64,000 nucleotides of DNA from Halothiobacillus diazotrophicus (GCF_001663815.1 NZ_CP016027.1:2119001-2183000); one strand, 5' to 3'; positions 1-9,763 are shown, numbered from the stretch's first letter. Notes: a model not told the origin generated them from the letters alone. Numbers and translations: made by a program.

Positions 1-1665
1 GCTGACCGAGGCCTGTTCCGCCTGTTTCGTCGCTTCGGGCGACAGCTTGCGCTTGGCGAGGGATTCGTCGATCTGCTGTTTCATCGCGCCGAAGCCCTGG
101 GTCACGAACAGATGAACCAGTTGGGCGATGGAGGCGCTGGCCGATTGCGTCAGCGCGGTATGGGTGGCGTCGTCCTTGCCGGCGGCCTGACTGACCTCGC
201 CGATGAGCTGGGCGGCAATCCGCTGGACCTGCTCGGGGTCGGACAGGGTGCCGAGGAAGGCCATGAAGGTCTTGATCGAGCCCTTGCTGTCTGCGGGGAT
301 GTACAGGTACTGCTGCTGGGCGCCGATTTCCCGCTTGACGCCGCTGAGGAAGTACTCGTGGCCCTTGAAGTCGATGGGCAGGAAGTAGTTCTGGTATTCG
401 ATGGCTTCACCCGCCGCGTTGCGGAGCTTGAAGGTGATCGACGGGCCGAAGTTCTTCTGATGGACGACCCCGTTGGGGCCGATTTCCGGGTTGATGTTGT
501 ACATCCGGAAGTCGGTGAATTCGAGCTGATACTTCTTGCCGTCGAAGTCGAAAGGTTTCTTCTGGAACACCGCGGAGTCGATCGGCTGTGCCACCCCGGC
601 CTTGCCGGACAACTGCCAGGCATCCATCTTGAGCTTGGTGCCGCCATCGCCGAAGCTGGACTGGAAAATGTTGTAGCCCATGAAATGAACGGGGTGGTTG
701 ACCTCGATCGTTTCGGTGATTTCCTTGCCGGTCTTCTTGTCGGTCAGGGTGACGTTCGACTTGTAGGATTTCGGCATCCCGGTGTCGTAATGCTCGATCT
801 GGAACTTGTTCACGAAGATCTTGAACGGCAGTTGCTGGACGACATAGCCGTCCTTGAGGCCGATGAAGGCGACGTCGCCCCATTTGCCTTCCGGAATGTT
901 CACGTTGCCGCGGAAGGCCTGCAGTCCGCCGACGGGGATCTGACTGTCGGCGGGAACCTGGCTGACCGGGATGTCCGCCGTCTCGACCTTGACCATCCCC
1001 AGGGCATTCATCAGTTTCAGTTGCATCTTGCTGTCGAGCAGGCCGCCCAGCAGGATCACGACGATGCCCACGTGGGTCAGGATGTAGCCGATGCGATTCA
1101 TGCCGCCCTTGCGGCCGGAAATCAGGATTTCATCCGGCTGTTGGCGGACCCGGCTCTTGAAACCCCAGCGTTGGAGGAGGTTCTGGGCCGGTTCGATCAA
1201 CTGCTCGGGGGGCGTGGCGCTGTGCATTTCCGCGCGGTGGGCAAAGCCCCGCAGGGACTTTTCCTGAGCGTTCAGGCGGAAATTGCGGACGTCCCGAATG
1301 AAGGACGGGGCGTTGCGCGCCACGCAGGAAGAGGTGGACGCGACGAGAAACAGGAGGATCGACACGAACCAGGTGGCCGAGTAGACATCGTACAGGGACA
1401 GATTCTTGAATACGGCGAACCAGAAAGGCCCGAACTGATCCAGATAGTTGGTGAAGGATTCGTTCTGTTTCAGCACCGTGCCGATGACGGACGCGATGGC
1501 CAGGATGACCAGCAGCGTGATCGCCAGGTTCATCGAGGTCAGCCATGCGAGGACGCGCTTGGTGAGGCTCGGTTGCCGTGCGTGGGCCGATGCCGGGCGT
1601 TCGGCCCGATTGACGTCGTCGGTCATCGGCGTTTGTTGACCGGTGGAAATCATGGGATCGGACAT
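1..1665 (-). CDS. resB: Cytochrome c biogenesis protein ResB (partial, C-terminus beyond window)
   Basis: ResB/Ccs1 works with the haem channel ResC/CcsA in system II cytochrome c maturation at the inner membrane, keeping apocytochrome cysteines reduced for haem ligation. The frame starts at ATG 1665 (MSDPMISTG) and stays open for 555 codons to the window edge, so the C-terminus is missing. Visible features are a cytoplasmic N-terminus, TM1 at about residues 41-64, TM2 at about 96-114, a third hydrophobic segment near 187-210 (RIGYILTHVGIVVILLGG), then a long periplasmic domain. It lies downstream of the cytochrome c4 gene on the same strand, a likely client. A ccsA/resC partner would be expected just beyond position 1. 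Confidence 0.9.
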   Translation of the reverse strand, partial: MSDPMISTGQQTPMTDDVNRAERPASAHARQPSLTKRVLAWLTSMNLAITLLVILAIASVIGTVLKQNESFTNYLDQFGPFWFAVFKNLSLYDVYSATWFVSILLFLVASTSSCVARNAPSFIRDVRNFRLNAQEKSLRGFAHRAEMHSATPPEQLIEPAQNLLQRWGFKSRVRQQPDEILISGRKGGMNRIGYILTHVGIVVILLGGLLDSKMQLKLMNALGMVKVETADIPVSQVPADSQIPVGGLQAFRGNVNIPEGKWGDVAFIGLKDGYVVQQLPFKIFVNKFQIEHYDTGMPKSYKSNVTLTDKKTGKEITETIEVNHPVHFMGYNIFQSSFGDGGTKLKMDAWQLSGKAGVAQPIDSAVFQKKPFDFDGKKYQLEFTDFRMYNINPEIGPNGVVHQKNFGPSITFKLRNAAGEAIEYQNYFLPIDFKGHEYFLSGVKREIGAQQQYLYIPADSKGSIKTFMAFLGTLSDPEQVQRIAAQLIGEVSQAAGKDDATHTALTQSASASIAQLVHLFVTQGFGAMKQQIDESLAKRKLSPEATKQAEQASVS

Positions 1666-1821
1666 GCGTGCTGCCTATGGTCGTGATCGGAATGAATGGA
1701 GTCGGGAGGCTGTTGGAGCGGGTTGGGGGGCGCAAGTTCCCCGAGTCGTGATTGTGTCGTTCCGTTGACCCGGGTTGGCGGGTCGCCCTGGCGACGCGGG
1801 CGATCCAATCCGATTCGGCGG

Positions 1822-2460
1822 TCAGTGGAAGGTGGCGATATGCTGCGCGACATCCTTCATGTCGTCGTCGGTCAGTTTGCTCGCGATGCTGACCATGATG
1901 CTGGCATGTTCGGTCTTGCGCTGGTCGTTGCGGTACGCCATCAGCGATTCGATGACGTACTGCGGCGTCAGGCCGCGCAAGGCGGGGAAACCCGCGGGCT
2001 GGTTACCCTCGCCCTGTGGGCCGTGACAGGCGGCGCAGGCGGCGATCGCGTTGCCGTGCCCGCCAAATTTCCAGAGATGGGCACCGGGAATGGAGTCGGT
2101 GGTTGCCGGTGCCTTGACCGTGCGGGTCTGTGCCGCGTAATAGGCGGCCACATCGGCGATCTGCGCATCGGTCAGATTCTTGGCCTGGGGTCCCATGATC
2201 GCATTGACGCGCTTGCCATCCCGGAAAGCATGCAGCTGTTCGGCCAGATAGCTCGCCGACTGCCCGGCGATGGACGGGAACGTCGGCATCGCGCTGTTGC
2301 CGTCCGCGCCGTGACACGCGGCACAGGTCTGGCTGACGGTCTTGCCGGCTGCGACATCGCCATTCGCGCTGGCGGCCGAGCAGCCCAGAAGGGCCAGCCC
2401 TAGGACTACGGCGGCACTGCGGAGGTGGGTCAAGGCGAATTGCATGTGTGAGTTGTTCAT
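1822..2460 (-). CDS. Dihaem cytochrome c4
   Basis: Periplasmic electron carrier of the cytochrome c4 family (212 aa), usually passing electrons from bc1 or other donors to terminal oxidases. A signal peptide (hydrophobic core about residues 14-27, then CSAASA) precedes two homologous class I domains. Haem motifs are CAACH at residues 46-50 and 142-146; Met89 and a Met in the second half ([10 protein letters not shown]) are plausible axial ligands. An in-frame Met at residue 6 could be the real start, since no strong Shine-Dalgarno sequence precedes either. It is divergent from engB and upstream of resB, 156 bp away. The cysteine before the mature region could suggest a lipoprotein, but a normal signal-peptidase I site is as likely. 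Confidence 0.93.
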   Translation of the reverse strand: MNNSHMQFALTHLRSAAVVLGLALLGCSAASANGDVAAGKTVSQTCAACHGADGNSAMPTFPSIAGQSASYLAEQLHAFRDGKRVNAIMGPQAKNLTDAQIADVAAYYAAQTRTVKAPATTDSIPGAHLWKFGGHGNAIAACAACHGPQGEGNQPAGFPALRGLTPQYVIESLMAYRNDQRKTEHASIMVSIASKLTDDDMKDVAQHIATFH

Positions 2461-2766
2461 GGAGCACCCTTAAAAAAACCGGTTCAGGTCACGGCAACCA
2501 TTGTGTGTGGATCCAGCGGCTGAGGCATCAATGCGGCAACAGGACGCTGAGGAATCTTCGGCCGTCCTGCACGAGGCCGACTATCTGTGAAACAATGCCG
2601 CCCTTGAGTGAGGGGGGTAGGCTCCGTGCGGGACAGCATTTTAGCAGCGAAAGTATGCGGATGTGATTCGGATCGATCAATACCCCATAAGTAAAGAGTC
2701 CTGCGTCACGGACTGCGTGTCTCGGTGCGGTGCGGGCGTGTGCGGTTGGCGCCTGGAGGAATGGCG
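2461..2766. other. Divergent intergenic region, cytochrome c4 / engB
   Basis: A 306-bp region between two divergent genes that must hold promoters for both. I see no convincing sigma-70 hexamer pair, RNA gene or small open frame with a Shine-Dalgarno sequence. A short inverted repeat (AGTCC/GGACT, 2697-2714) and a CGGCC/GGCCG pair near 2560-2580 are the only secondary-structure candidates. Confidence 0.5.
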
Positions 2767-3414
2767 ATGGTTGATTTCAGGGCGGCATTTTTCATCAAGA
2801 GCGCGCCTTCCCCCATGGGGCTGGATGCGGATATCGGTCGGGAAATTGCGTTTGCGGGACGTTCGAATGCCGGAAAGTCGACGGTGCTCAATGCGTTGGT
2901 CGGACAAAAAAGCCTGGCGCGTACCTCGCGCACGCCCGGACGAACCCAGTTGATCAATCTATTCGGCTTGGGGGACGAATCCCGGCGGCTCGTGGATTTG
3001 CCCGGCTACGGCTATGCCAAGGTGCCGGCCGCGATGCGCCAGCGTTGGGGTGTCGCCCTGGCGAAGTATTTTGCCGAGCGTCGTTCCCTCGCCGGTGTTG
3101 TGGTGATCATGGATATCCGTCACCCCCTGAAGGATTCCGACCGGCAGATGATCGATTTCGCCCTGGACCGCGATTTGCCCGTGCTGTGCCTGCTCAACAA
3201 GGCCGATAAACTCAGCAACAATGAAATCAGCAAGACGGTGTTGTCTCTGCGACGCGATGCCGCGCTGTCGCAGGTCAGCTGGCTACCTTTTTCGGGGCTG
3301 CGTGGCCTCGGCGTACCCGAGGCGCGCTCCCTGTTGTCCGAATGGTTGAGTGAGTCGGAGCCGGAGGATGAGAGGGCGGACGCCGAACCGTCCGAAGGGA
3401 CACCGGCGGGTTGA
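2767..3414 (+). CDS. engB: Ribosome biogenesis GTPase YihA/EngB
   Basis: Essential TrmE-Era-EngA-EngB family GTPase that assists large-subunit assembly. G motifs are visible: P-loop [10 protein letters not shown]3 DLPGYGYA and G4 NKADK. Start choice: GGAGGA at 2755-2760 is 6 nt before ATG 2767, the best spacing; ATG 2761 is in frame but abuts the Shine-Dalgarno sequence. The product is 215 aa, normal for the family, with a C-terminal acidic tail ([11 protein letters not shown]). The engB / cytochrome c4 divergent pair is common in beta- and gammaproteobacteria. Confidence 0.95.
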   Translation: MVDFRAAFFIKSAPSPMGLDADIGREIAFAGRSNAGKSTVLNALVGQKSLARTSRTPGRTQLINLFGLGDESRRLVDLPGYGYAKVPAAMRQRWGVALAKYFAERRSLAGVVVIMDIRHPLKDSDRQMIDFALDRDLPVLCLLNKADKLSNNEISKTVLSLRRDAALSQVSWLPFSGLRGLGVPEARSLLSEWLSESEPEDERADAEPSEGTPAG

Positions 3415-3601
3415 TGATCGGACGCTGCACCGCGGCAGGGCAAAAGTTGCGCGTCGCCAAGGTGTTATGCGCTATGCTTCGAAAATCGGCATTTGCTTAT
3501 GAAGTGATTCTGGCCGATCTGCGGACAGAAGCGTCGCGTCGGATTCCGGCCCGGCCACGGGCCGCTTTGTCCGGTGGGGGGTAGGCCACGGCGCAGTCGT
3601 C

Positions 3602-6253
3602 GTGATTGATTGTGAGGGATGTCAGGCTTTGCTACGGCGCATTTTTCGTTCTATTCGACTGTTGATCGTGGTTTCTGCGCTGGTGGTCTCGGTGCTCGTG
3701 GCCGGGGCCATGTATTGGGCGACCGTTTCCGTATTCGACCGTTCCGTGCGTCAATCTGCCGTCGAGATGTCCGCCTCGCTTGCCGACGGTACGTTCAACG
3801 CCATGTACCAGATCATGCGTCAGGGCTGGACGCGGGGTCAGCTCAACGAGTTCCTGCAAAGTATCCGCAGTCAGAACCAGCGCAATGCGGACAGTGCGCG
3901 CATCGAGTTGTACCGCGGCGACGAGGTCATCGCCCAGTTCGGCAAGATCGAGCAGCCGGAGCCGGATACCCAGGTTGCAGCTGCATTTGCATCCGGCCAG
4001 ACGCAAGTCACGATGGCGCAGGGCGTGATTCGCTACGATCGTCCCCTGATCGCCGAGGCACAGTGCGTCCGTTGCCATACCCGGGCTCATGTCGGCGACG
4101 TGCTGGGCGTCATGTCGGTCACCCAGCCGGTCGCGGCCCTGACGAAGCGGGCGCATCAGGATCTGTTCGAGCGTCTGTTGCTCATTATGCCGCTGCCGTT
4201 TCTGGCGGCCTTCGTCATCGCGCTGTTTCTCGGCGGGCGCATGGCGCGTTCATTGCGGATTCTCAAGCGTTCCATCGGCCAGGTGGAGCGTGTCGAGGAT
4301 CTGACGCACGTTCGGTTCAGCGATGCCCATACCGGTTTTTCCGAGTTGGATGACGTGCTGGTCGAGGTCGATCATCTGACCGATAAGGTGCGCAATCTCG
4401 CGGTCGATCGGAATCTGCTGGAATTCGAGATCCGTCTGCTCGAGCGATTCGTGATCACCTCCGATGTGGTGCGTGACTGGCGTCGCTATGTGCGTGACCT
4501 GCTGACCGAGATCAACACGGTCCTGCCGGTGCACGGCGTGTTTACGGCATTTACGGTCGGCGATCGGCCGCCGGGTATCGAGCTGTTCTGGCACGACGCG
4601 GTGACCGAACCCGTTGCGGCCACGGTCAGTTTCCGGGTGCAGACACGGGTCGGTGAAGTGCTTGGCGCCACCGTTGCCAATCTCATTCCTCGCCAGCACG
4701 CCCCGGAATCCAGCGGCCGCGCGCCCCTGATCAACGCTCGCCTGATCGATCTGCGTACCAAGGAAATCGCCATGGATACCCCGGTCATGCAGGGGGTGGT
4801 CGGTCTGATCATTCCCAGTGACCAGGATTTGTCGCCGGTCACGCGGCTGCTGATCGAGTCGATTCTCTCGACCATGCTCAATGTGGTCGGATCGGTCCGG
4901 GCGATCGAGAAACACACCGAGGATCTGGAGTTCTATGCCACCCGCGATCCGCTGACGCAGCTGTACAACCAGCGCATGTTCTGGTCCCTGCTGGAATATG
5001 AGGTCGGTCGGGCGCGGCGCCACGATTACCAGTTTGCCGTGCTGGTGATCGACATGGATAACTTCAAGAACATCAACGACAGCTACGGACACTCGTTCGG
5101 CGACGTGTTCCTCACCCAGGTTGCCAGCGCACTGCAGGATGGCCTGCGTGCCGGGGATATCCTGGCCCGTTACGGTGGCGACGAATTCGTGGCCATCCTG
5201 CCCGAAGCCGGCATTGCGGCGGCGGAAATGGTCGCGACACGCCTGCTGGAACGTCTGCGGGATCTTCAGGTCCGGACGCCCAACGGCGAAAGCGTGGGGG
5301 CGTCGCTCTCCATCGGCATGGCGATCGGCCTGACGCATGCCGATACGGCGCGCGGCCTGTTCGCGGTGGCCGACAGCCAGATGTACCGCGCCAAGCTGGG
5401 GGGCAAGAACCAGCTGGCCGTTCCCGATCCCATGTCGCCGGATCGGGATCTCATCGCCCCGATCGTCGATGATGACGCCTTGTTCCAGTCGCCGACCGAT
5501 CAGACCCTGCAGCCCATCTTCCAACCGATTTTCTCCGTGCAGGATGCGCTTGTGGAGCGGGCGGACGAGTTGTTGCTGCAGCAGGTGGGCATGGAGGTCT
5601 TCGCCCGGATCTATGCGGGCAAGCGCTGGCGCGAGGCGCAGGACTTCATTGGCGTCATCGAGCACAACGGCAAGAACGAGGCCTTCGACCGGGCCCTGCT
5701 GGCGCGCGTATTGCGGCCGGAAATCGCCGAACAGTGCGAGGGCCTGATTTTCGTGAATATCTCTGCACGCACGGTGCGCTCGAACACCTTCCTGAACGAT
5801 GTGGTCGCATGGGTTGACGCCTGTGGCCTCGCCCCCGAGCAGCTGGTGTTCGAGTTGAACGAGCGCGAGTCCCTGGCCGACATTGCGGTGTTCGACCGCT
5901 TCGTCGAGGCGCTGCACGGCCACGGATTCAAGTTCGCGATCGGCAACGCCAGTTCGGGGCACTGGGTCTTCCAGCACCTCCGGCGTTACGAGGTTGACTA
6001 CGTCAAGGTTTCCGCCGATTGGCTGGTGACGCTGGAGCGCGTGTCTCGGGATCGGGCGTTCATCGATGGCCTGTTGGGTCTGGCGCGCGCCCTGTCGGTG
6101 ACGGTGATCGCCCAGCGCGTCGAGACGGCCGAGCAGCTCGCATCGGTTCGAGCCGCCGGTATCACCTGGGTTCAGGGTCGTCTGCTGGCGCCGGAGGCCT
6201 CGTTGGCCGAAGGGTTCGTCTTCAACCGTCCGGATCAGCGCTTCACCCCCTGA
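3602..6253 (+). CDS. Membrane diguanylate cyclase with periplasmic haem-c PAS-like domain and degenerate EAL domain
   Basis: Predicted c-di-GMP signalling enzyme, 883 aa, GTG start at 3602. Order: TM1 (about residues 18-40); a periplasmic sensor domain of DUF3365/Tll0287 type with one covalent haem motif CVRCH (C155, C158, H159); TM2 (about 190-215); a HAMP-like linker; a GGDEF domain with intact active site GGDEF (525-529) and RxxD inhibitory site (R516-AGD); and an EAL-like domain. The EAL domain lacks key residues: the EAL motif is MEVFAR, the DDFGTG loop is IGNASSG and AEGVE is AQRVE. It is therefore probably a non-catalytic c-di-GMP or partner-binding module. Likely function: synthesis of c-di-GMP in response to redox state, NO or a haem ligand. 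It is a single gene; a GC-rich hairpin at 3548-3563 precedes it. Confidence 0.88.
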   Translation: MIDCEGCQALLRRIFRSIRLLIVVSALVVSVLVAGAMYWATVSVFDRSVRQSAVEMSASLADGTFNAMYQIMRQGWTRGQLNEFLQSIRSQNQRNADSARIELYRGDEVIAQFGKIEQPEPDTQVAAAFASGQTQVTMAQGVIRYDRPLIAEAQCVRCHTRAHVGDVLGVMSVTQPVAALTKRAHQDLFERLLLIMPLPFLAAFVIALFLGGRMARSLRILKRSIGQVERVEDLTHVRFSDAHTGFSELDDVLVEVDHLTDKVRNLAVDRNLLEFEIRLLERFVITSDVVRDWRRYVRDLLTEINTVLPVHGVFTAFTVGDRPPGIELFWHDAVTEPVAATVSFRVQTRVGEVLGATVANLIPRQHAPESSGRAPLINARLIDLRTKEIAMDTPVMQGVVGLIIPSDQDLSPVTRLLIESILSTMLNVVGSVRAIEKHTEDLEFYATRDPLTQLYNQRMFWSLLEYEVGRARRHDYQFAVLVIDMDNFKNINDSYGHSFGDVFLTQVASALQDGLRAGDILARYGGDEFVAILPEAGIAAAEMVATRLLERLRDLQVRTPNGESVGASLSIGMAIGLTHADTARGLFAVADSQMYRAKLGGKNQLAVPDPMSPDRDLIAPIVDDDALFQSPTDQTLQPIFQPIFSVQDALVERADELLLQQVGMEVFARIYAGKRWREAQDFIGVIEHNGKNEAFDRALLARVLRPEIAEQCEGLIFVNISARTVRSNTFLNDVVAWVDACGLAPEQLVFELNERESLADIAVFDRFVEALHGHGFKFAIGNASSGHWVFQHLRRYEVDYVKVSADWLVTLERVSRDRAFIDGLLGLARALSVTVIAQRVETAEQLASVRAAGITWVQGRLLAPEASLAEGFVFNRPDQRFTP

Positions 6254-6265
6254 TCGCGGCGGTCC

Positions 6266-6283
6266 CGGGCGTATCGACGCCCG
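6266..6283. terminator. Hairpin between convergent genes
   Basis: Perfect 7-bp stem CGGGCGT/ACGCCCG with loop ATCG, in the 45-bp gap between the converging GGDEF gene and metR. There is no U-tract on either strand, so it is at best a weak bidirectional terminator or transcript-end stabiliser. Confidence 0.4.
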
Positions 6284-6298
6284 TATGCTGCCTGATGA

Positions 6299-7219
6299 TC
6301 AGCCGAGGATCCGGATGTCGGTCAGTACCTTGCGGGCCGAGATCCGCGCGGCTTCGACGAAGGCCCGGGTATAGGCCAGATCCCGTTCGCCCGACCGGAA
6401 TGCCAGGTACAGCGTGGACTTGAGACCGGCTTCGCCCAACGGGCGCGCCACGATGCTGCCTCGAGCCAGTTCGTCGGCGACGGCCCAGGCGGGCAGGGCC
6501 GCGACACCGCGACTGCTGGCCACCCACTGCGCAATCATCACCGTGAGTTCGGAGCTGCGGCTGGCCGCCGGCTCGATACCCGCCGGCGCCAGAAATCGCG
6601 CAAAGATGTCCAGCCGGTTGCGGTGTACGGGGTAGGTGATCACCGTCTCGTCGGCAAGCATGGCCGGCAGGATGAACGGCTCGGCCGTTAGCGGATGCTG
6701 CGGCGGAAGCGTCAGTACGATGTCGTACTCGAACAGCGGGACAAACGCGATGTCCGGATTTTCCACGGGGTCCGAGCTCACGACCACATCGATCAGGCCG
6801 CGCGCGAGGGCGTCCAGGGCATCGAAGCTGTGCGACAGCGACAGATCCGTATCGATGTTCGGCCATTGTTCGCGATAGGCGTCAAGTGTCGGCAGCAGCC
6901 AGGAAAAACAGGAATGGCATTCCAGCGCAATGAACAAGCGGCCGGTATCGCCACCCGCCAGCTGCCGCAGATCGCGATCCAGCGCGTCGATTTGCGGCAT
7001 GATCAGGTTGGCCGCCTCCAGCAGGCGTCGCCCGGCCGGTGTGGGCTGCATGGGGCGTGAGCGGCGCGAGAACAGCTCGAGACCGTAATACTCCTCGATG
7101 GACCGGATCTGGTGCGACAGGGCGGATTGGGTCAGATGCAGCTGTTCGGCGGCGATCGCCATCGACTGGCTTTCGACCACGGCGCGGATGGTCCGCAGAT
7201 GACGCAATTCGAGAAACAT
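6299..7219 (-). CDS. metR: LysR-family transcriptional regulator, MetR type
   Basis: LysR regulator (306 aa). An N-terminal winged helix-turn-helix (about residues 1-60, including QSALSHQIRSIE) is followed by a periplasmic-binding-protein-like effector domain. The effector domain carries the MetR signature ECHSC near its start and YPVHRNRLD in the middle, both as in Escherichia coli MetR, which uses homocysteine to control metE, metH and glyA. It is downstream of gor on the same strand with an 86-bp gap, so it may be read from the gor transcript. No metE or metH is visible in the window. The subfamily assignment rests on these motifs. Confidence 0.82.
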   Translation of the reverse strand: MFLELRHLRTIRAVVESQSMAIAAEQLHLTQSALSHQIRSIEEYYGLELFSRRSRPMQPTPAGRRLLEAANLIMPQIDALDRDLRQLAGGDTGRLFIALECHSCFSWLLPTLDAYREQWPNIDTDLSLSHSFDALDALARGLIDVVVSSDPVENPDIAFVPLFEYDIVLTLPPQHPLTAEPFILPAMLADETVITYPVHRNRLDIFARFLAPAGIEPAASRSSELTVMIAQWVASSRGVAALPAWAVADELARGSIVARPLGEAGLKSTLYLAFRSGERDLAYTRAFVEAARISARKVLTDIRILG

Positions 7220-7305
7220 GCGTTATCGCCTCCTGCCAGGGGCGCGGTCAGTGGGCGCCGGATACCGGGGCAAAAACAGGCCGCCGGTATGGGGTTTCGG
7301 GCCGG

Positions 7306-8670
7306 TCAATCGCGCGGAACCTTGAGGGTCACGAGCTCTTCGGAGGCAGTGGGGTGAATGGCCACCGTATCGTCGAACTGAGCCTTGGTCAGGCCGGCTT
7401 TCACGGCGACCGAGAAACCCTGCAGCATTTCGTCGACGCCGTCGCCGATGATGTGCAGTCCTGCCACCCGCTGCTCGGTGCCGACGCAGACCAGTTTCAT
7501 GGCCGTCTTGTAGCCCTGGGGCGAGAGCGCATAGCGCATCGGGGTGAAGCGGGTTTCGTAGATCGTCACGGCGTCGTCGCCGAACTGTTCGCGCGCGGCG
7601 GCCTCGGTCAGGCCGACCGTGCCGATGGGCGGATGGGCGAACACCACGGTCGGAATCGTGTCGTAGTTGAGCTTGGCTTCCGGTTTGTCGTTGAACAGGC
7701 GTTCGGCCAGCAGGCGCCCCGCGGCCACGGCGACCGGTGTGAGCGGGACGCGCCCCGTGATGTCGCCCAGGGCGTAGACGCCGGGTACGTTGGTGTTCTG
7801 GTAGGCGTCGGTCGGTACGATGCCGTTGCGCTCGACCGTGACCCCGACCGTCTCCAGGCCGATGTCCCGGGTATTCGGTGCCCGGCCAACCGCCCAGATG
7901 ATCGTGTCGAACGGCCCCAGGCGCTGACCGTCGGCACCCTCGATGAATTTGCCCTCGGGGGTGTCGACAAGTTGCTGCACCTTGAACGGCAGGTGCAGAG
8001 ACACCCCCAGTGCCTGCAGGTTTTCAGTGGCGGTTTCCCGCAGAATCGCGTCGAACGGGGCGATGATCGAGTCCAGCATGTCGAGCAGGGTTACCGCGCT
8101 GCCGAGCGACTGGAGGACCCCGGCCAGTTCGACGCCGATATAGCCGCCGCCGATGACGGCAACCCGTTCCGGCAGCGATTCGATATCGAAGAACCCGTCT
8201 GAGGTGATGCCGAGTTCGGCGCCGGGGACCGGCGGCACGAACGGACGCCCGCCGGTGGAGACGACGATGTGCGGCGCCGTATAGGTCTGGTCGCCGACGG
8301 CCACGGTGTCCGCCGCCGTCAACTTGCCGTATCCGGGGATCACGGTGATGCCCATGTCCTTCGCGTAGCCGTCCCAGTAGTCCGTGATGTGGCGAATATA
8401 CGTGCGACGGCCGTCGACCAGCTTCTTGAAGTCGATCCGGTCGTGAATCGGGGTGAACCCCCAGCCTTCCGCTTCGTGGCGGGCATGGGCCAGGTTGGCG
8501 GCGTACCACATGACTTTCTTGGGCACGCAACCCAGGTTGACGCAGGTGCCGCCGAGCTTGGCGGGTTCGATGATGGCAACCCGGCGACCGTGTTGCGCCG
8601 CCCGCTCGGCCACGGCCAGGCCGCCCGAGCCCCCACCGAGCACGATCAGGTCAAAGGTGTGTTCCGTCAT
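7306..8670 (-). CDS. gor: Glutathione reductase, probably NADH-preferring
   Basis: Flavoprotein disulfide reductase (454 aa) regenerating GSH from GSSG in the cytoplasm. It shows the FAD-binding GGGSGG near residue 12, redox-active C43-VNLG-C48, a second dinucleotide fold [11 protein letters not shown] (174-184) and the catalytic C-terminal [10 protein letters not shown]. Numbering matches E. coli Gor in the coenzyme domain. The residues that bind the NADPH 2'-phosphate in E. coli (R198, K199, H200, R204) are here M198, L199, D200 and A204, with D197 and G179. This resembles NADH-using lipoamide dehydrogenases. It lies downstream of the peroxiredoxin-glutaredoxin gene, which consumes GSH. Confidence 0.93.
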   Translation of the reverse strand: MTEHTFDLIVLGGGSGGLAVAERAAQHGRRVAIIEPAKLGGTCVNLGCVPKKVMWYAANLAHARHEAEGWGFTPIHDRIDFKKLVDGRRTYIRHITDYWDGYAKDMGITVIPGYGKLTAADTVAVGDQTYTAPHIVVSTGGRPFVPPVPGAELGITSDGFFDIESLPERVAVIGGGYIGVELAGVLQSLGSAVTLLDMLDSIIAPFDAILRETATENLQALGVSLHLPFKVQQLVDTPEGKFIEGADGQRLGPFDTIIWAVGRAPNTRDIGLETVGVTVERNGIVPTDAYQNTNVPGVYALGDITGRVPLTPVAVAAGRLLAERLFNDKPEAKLNYDTIPTVVFAHPPIGTVGLTEAAAREQFGDDAVTIYETRFTPMRYALSPQGYKTAMKLVCVGTEQRVAGLHIIGDGVDEMLQGFSVAVKAGLTKAQFDDTVAIHPTASEELVTLKVPRD

Positions 8671-8715
8671 GATGCGTCTCCAGAAAATATGTCGTCGAAA
8701 TCAACCGGGTATGAA

Positions 8716-8764
8716 CCGAAATCCAAGCGCATCGCGGGTGTCGTGAGATGCGCTTGGGTTTCGG
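8716..8764. repeat. Long inverted repeat (18-bp arms) between prx-grx and gor
   Basis: Arms 8716-8733 and 8747-8764 pair over 18 positions with one G-T pair, leaving a 13-nt loop. On the minus strand it follows the prx-grx stop and precedes gor by about 45 bp. No clear U-run follows, so it may stabilise the upstream mRNA or partially terminate transcription, uncoupling expression of the two genes. Confidence 0.6.
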
Positions 8765-8858
8765 TCGAAAGGGTCTGGACACCCGACCGCGGCGTTCCGC
8801 TCCGGTCGGGGTCGGGATCATCGAGGGGCGGTGATTCCCTTCGTGATCCGCGTGCAGG

Positions 8859-9596
8859 TTACGAACGGCTTGCCAGCCAGTCCGCCAGCTTGTCGCTGCC
8901 GCCGATCAGCTTGCCGTCAATGAAGACCTGCGGTACGGCGTCGGAACCGGAGACCGCGCGCAGGCCGCGCAGGGTGACCTGATGGCCCACGTCGATCTCG
9001 TCGAAGGCGATGCCGGCATCGTGCAGCATGCCCTTGGCACGTGCGCAGAACGGGCACAGGCGGCGGGTGAAGATCAGGACTTCGTTCGGCTTGACGGCAT
9101 TCGGCGCCAACCAGTCGAGCATGGTGTCGGCATCGGAAACTTCATACGGGTCGCCTTCGACTTCCGGCTCGATGAACATCTTCTCGATCACGCCGTCCTT
9201 GACCAGCATGGAATAGCGCCAGGAGCGCTTGCCGAAGCCCAGGTTCTCCTTGTCGACCAGCAGGCCCATGCCTTCGGTGAATTCGCCGTTGCCGTCCGGG
9301 ATGAACTGGATGTTCTCGGCTTTCTGATCGGCCGCCCATTCGTTCATCACGAAGGTGTCGTTCACGGAGAGGCACAGGATACTGTCGACGCCGTGCTTGA
9401 AGAACACCGGGGCGAGTTCGTTGAACCGCGGTACGTGGCTGGATGAGCAGGTGGGGGTGAATGCACCGGGCAGGGAGAACACCGCCACGGTCTTGCCCTT
9501 GAACAGGTCGTCGGTGGTGACGTCGACCCACTGGTTGTTCTGGCGGGTGTGGAAAGTCACTTGCGGTACGCGCTGGCCTTCACGATTCTCGAACAT
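8859..9596 (-). CDS. Peroxiredoxin-5/glutaredoxin fusion (hybrid Prx-Grx)
   Basis: Glutathione-dependent peroxidase of the hybrid Prx5-Grx type known from Haemophilus influenzae and other gammaproteobacteria (245 aa). The N-terminal Prx domain carries the peroxidatic motif PGAFTPTC (C50). The C-terminal glutaredoxin domain starts near residue 170 and has active-site C181-PFC-184 plus AVPQVFIDG for GSH binding. It reduces H2O2 and alkyl hydroperoxides with GSH. AAGGAG lies just upstream of the ATG. The neighbouring gor would recycle the GSSG produced, so the pair forms a compact peroxide-defence module. Confidence 0.95.
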   Translation of the reverse strand: MFENREGQRVPQVTFHTRQNNQWVDVTTDDLFKGKTVAVFSLPGAFTPTCSSSHVPRFNELAPVFFKHGVDSILCLSVNDTFVMNEWAADQKAENIQFIPDGNGEFTEGMGLLVDKENLGFGKRSWRYSMLVKDGVIEKMFIEPEVEGDPYEVSDADTMLDWLAPNAVKPNEVLIFTRRLCPFCARAKGMLHDAGIAFDEIDVGHQVTLRGLRAVSGSDAVPQVFIDGKLIGGSDKLADWLASRS

Positions 9597-9763
9597 CTTG
9601 AACTCCTTAGGAAAGCGATGATGAAAGGATGCGTCAACGATCTAAAACCCAAATCATTGAACCTTGATGACAATACCCAAGGCCCGGGAGAAACCGAAAT
9701 TGAATTTCTCCATGGGTTTGATAGCCGTTCTCTATGAATGTTCGACCGGACCCGTTTTTCCGC

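Noticed and set aside
112-1686. Long plus-strand open frame opposite resB
   Set aside because: It lacks a recognisable fold, and the minus strand in the same place encodes a clear ResB with TM segments. High GC keeps antisense frames open.
3548-3563. GGCCCG/CGGGCC hairpin after engB as an intrinsic terminator
   Set aside because: The stem is short and followed by GCTTTG rather than a U-run; left as a note only.
4250-5977. 575-codon minus-strand frame inside the GGDEF gene
   Set aside because: Composition (His/Gln/Asp/Arg-rich, no domain) is that of an antisense shadow; the plus strand shows intact GGDEF motifs.
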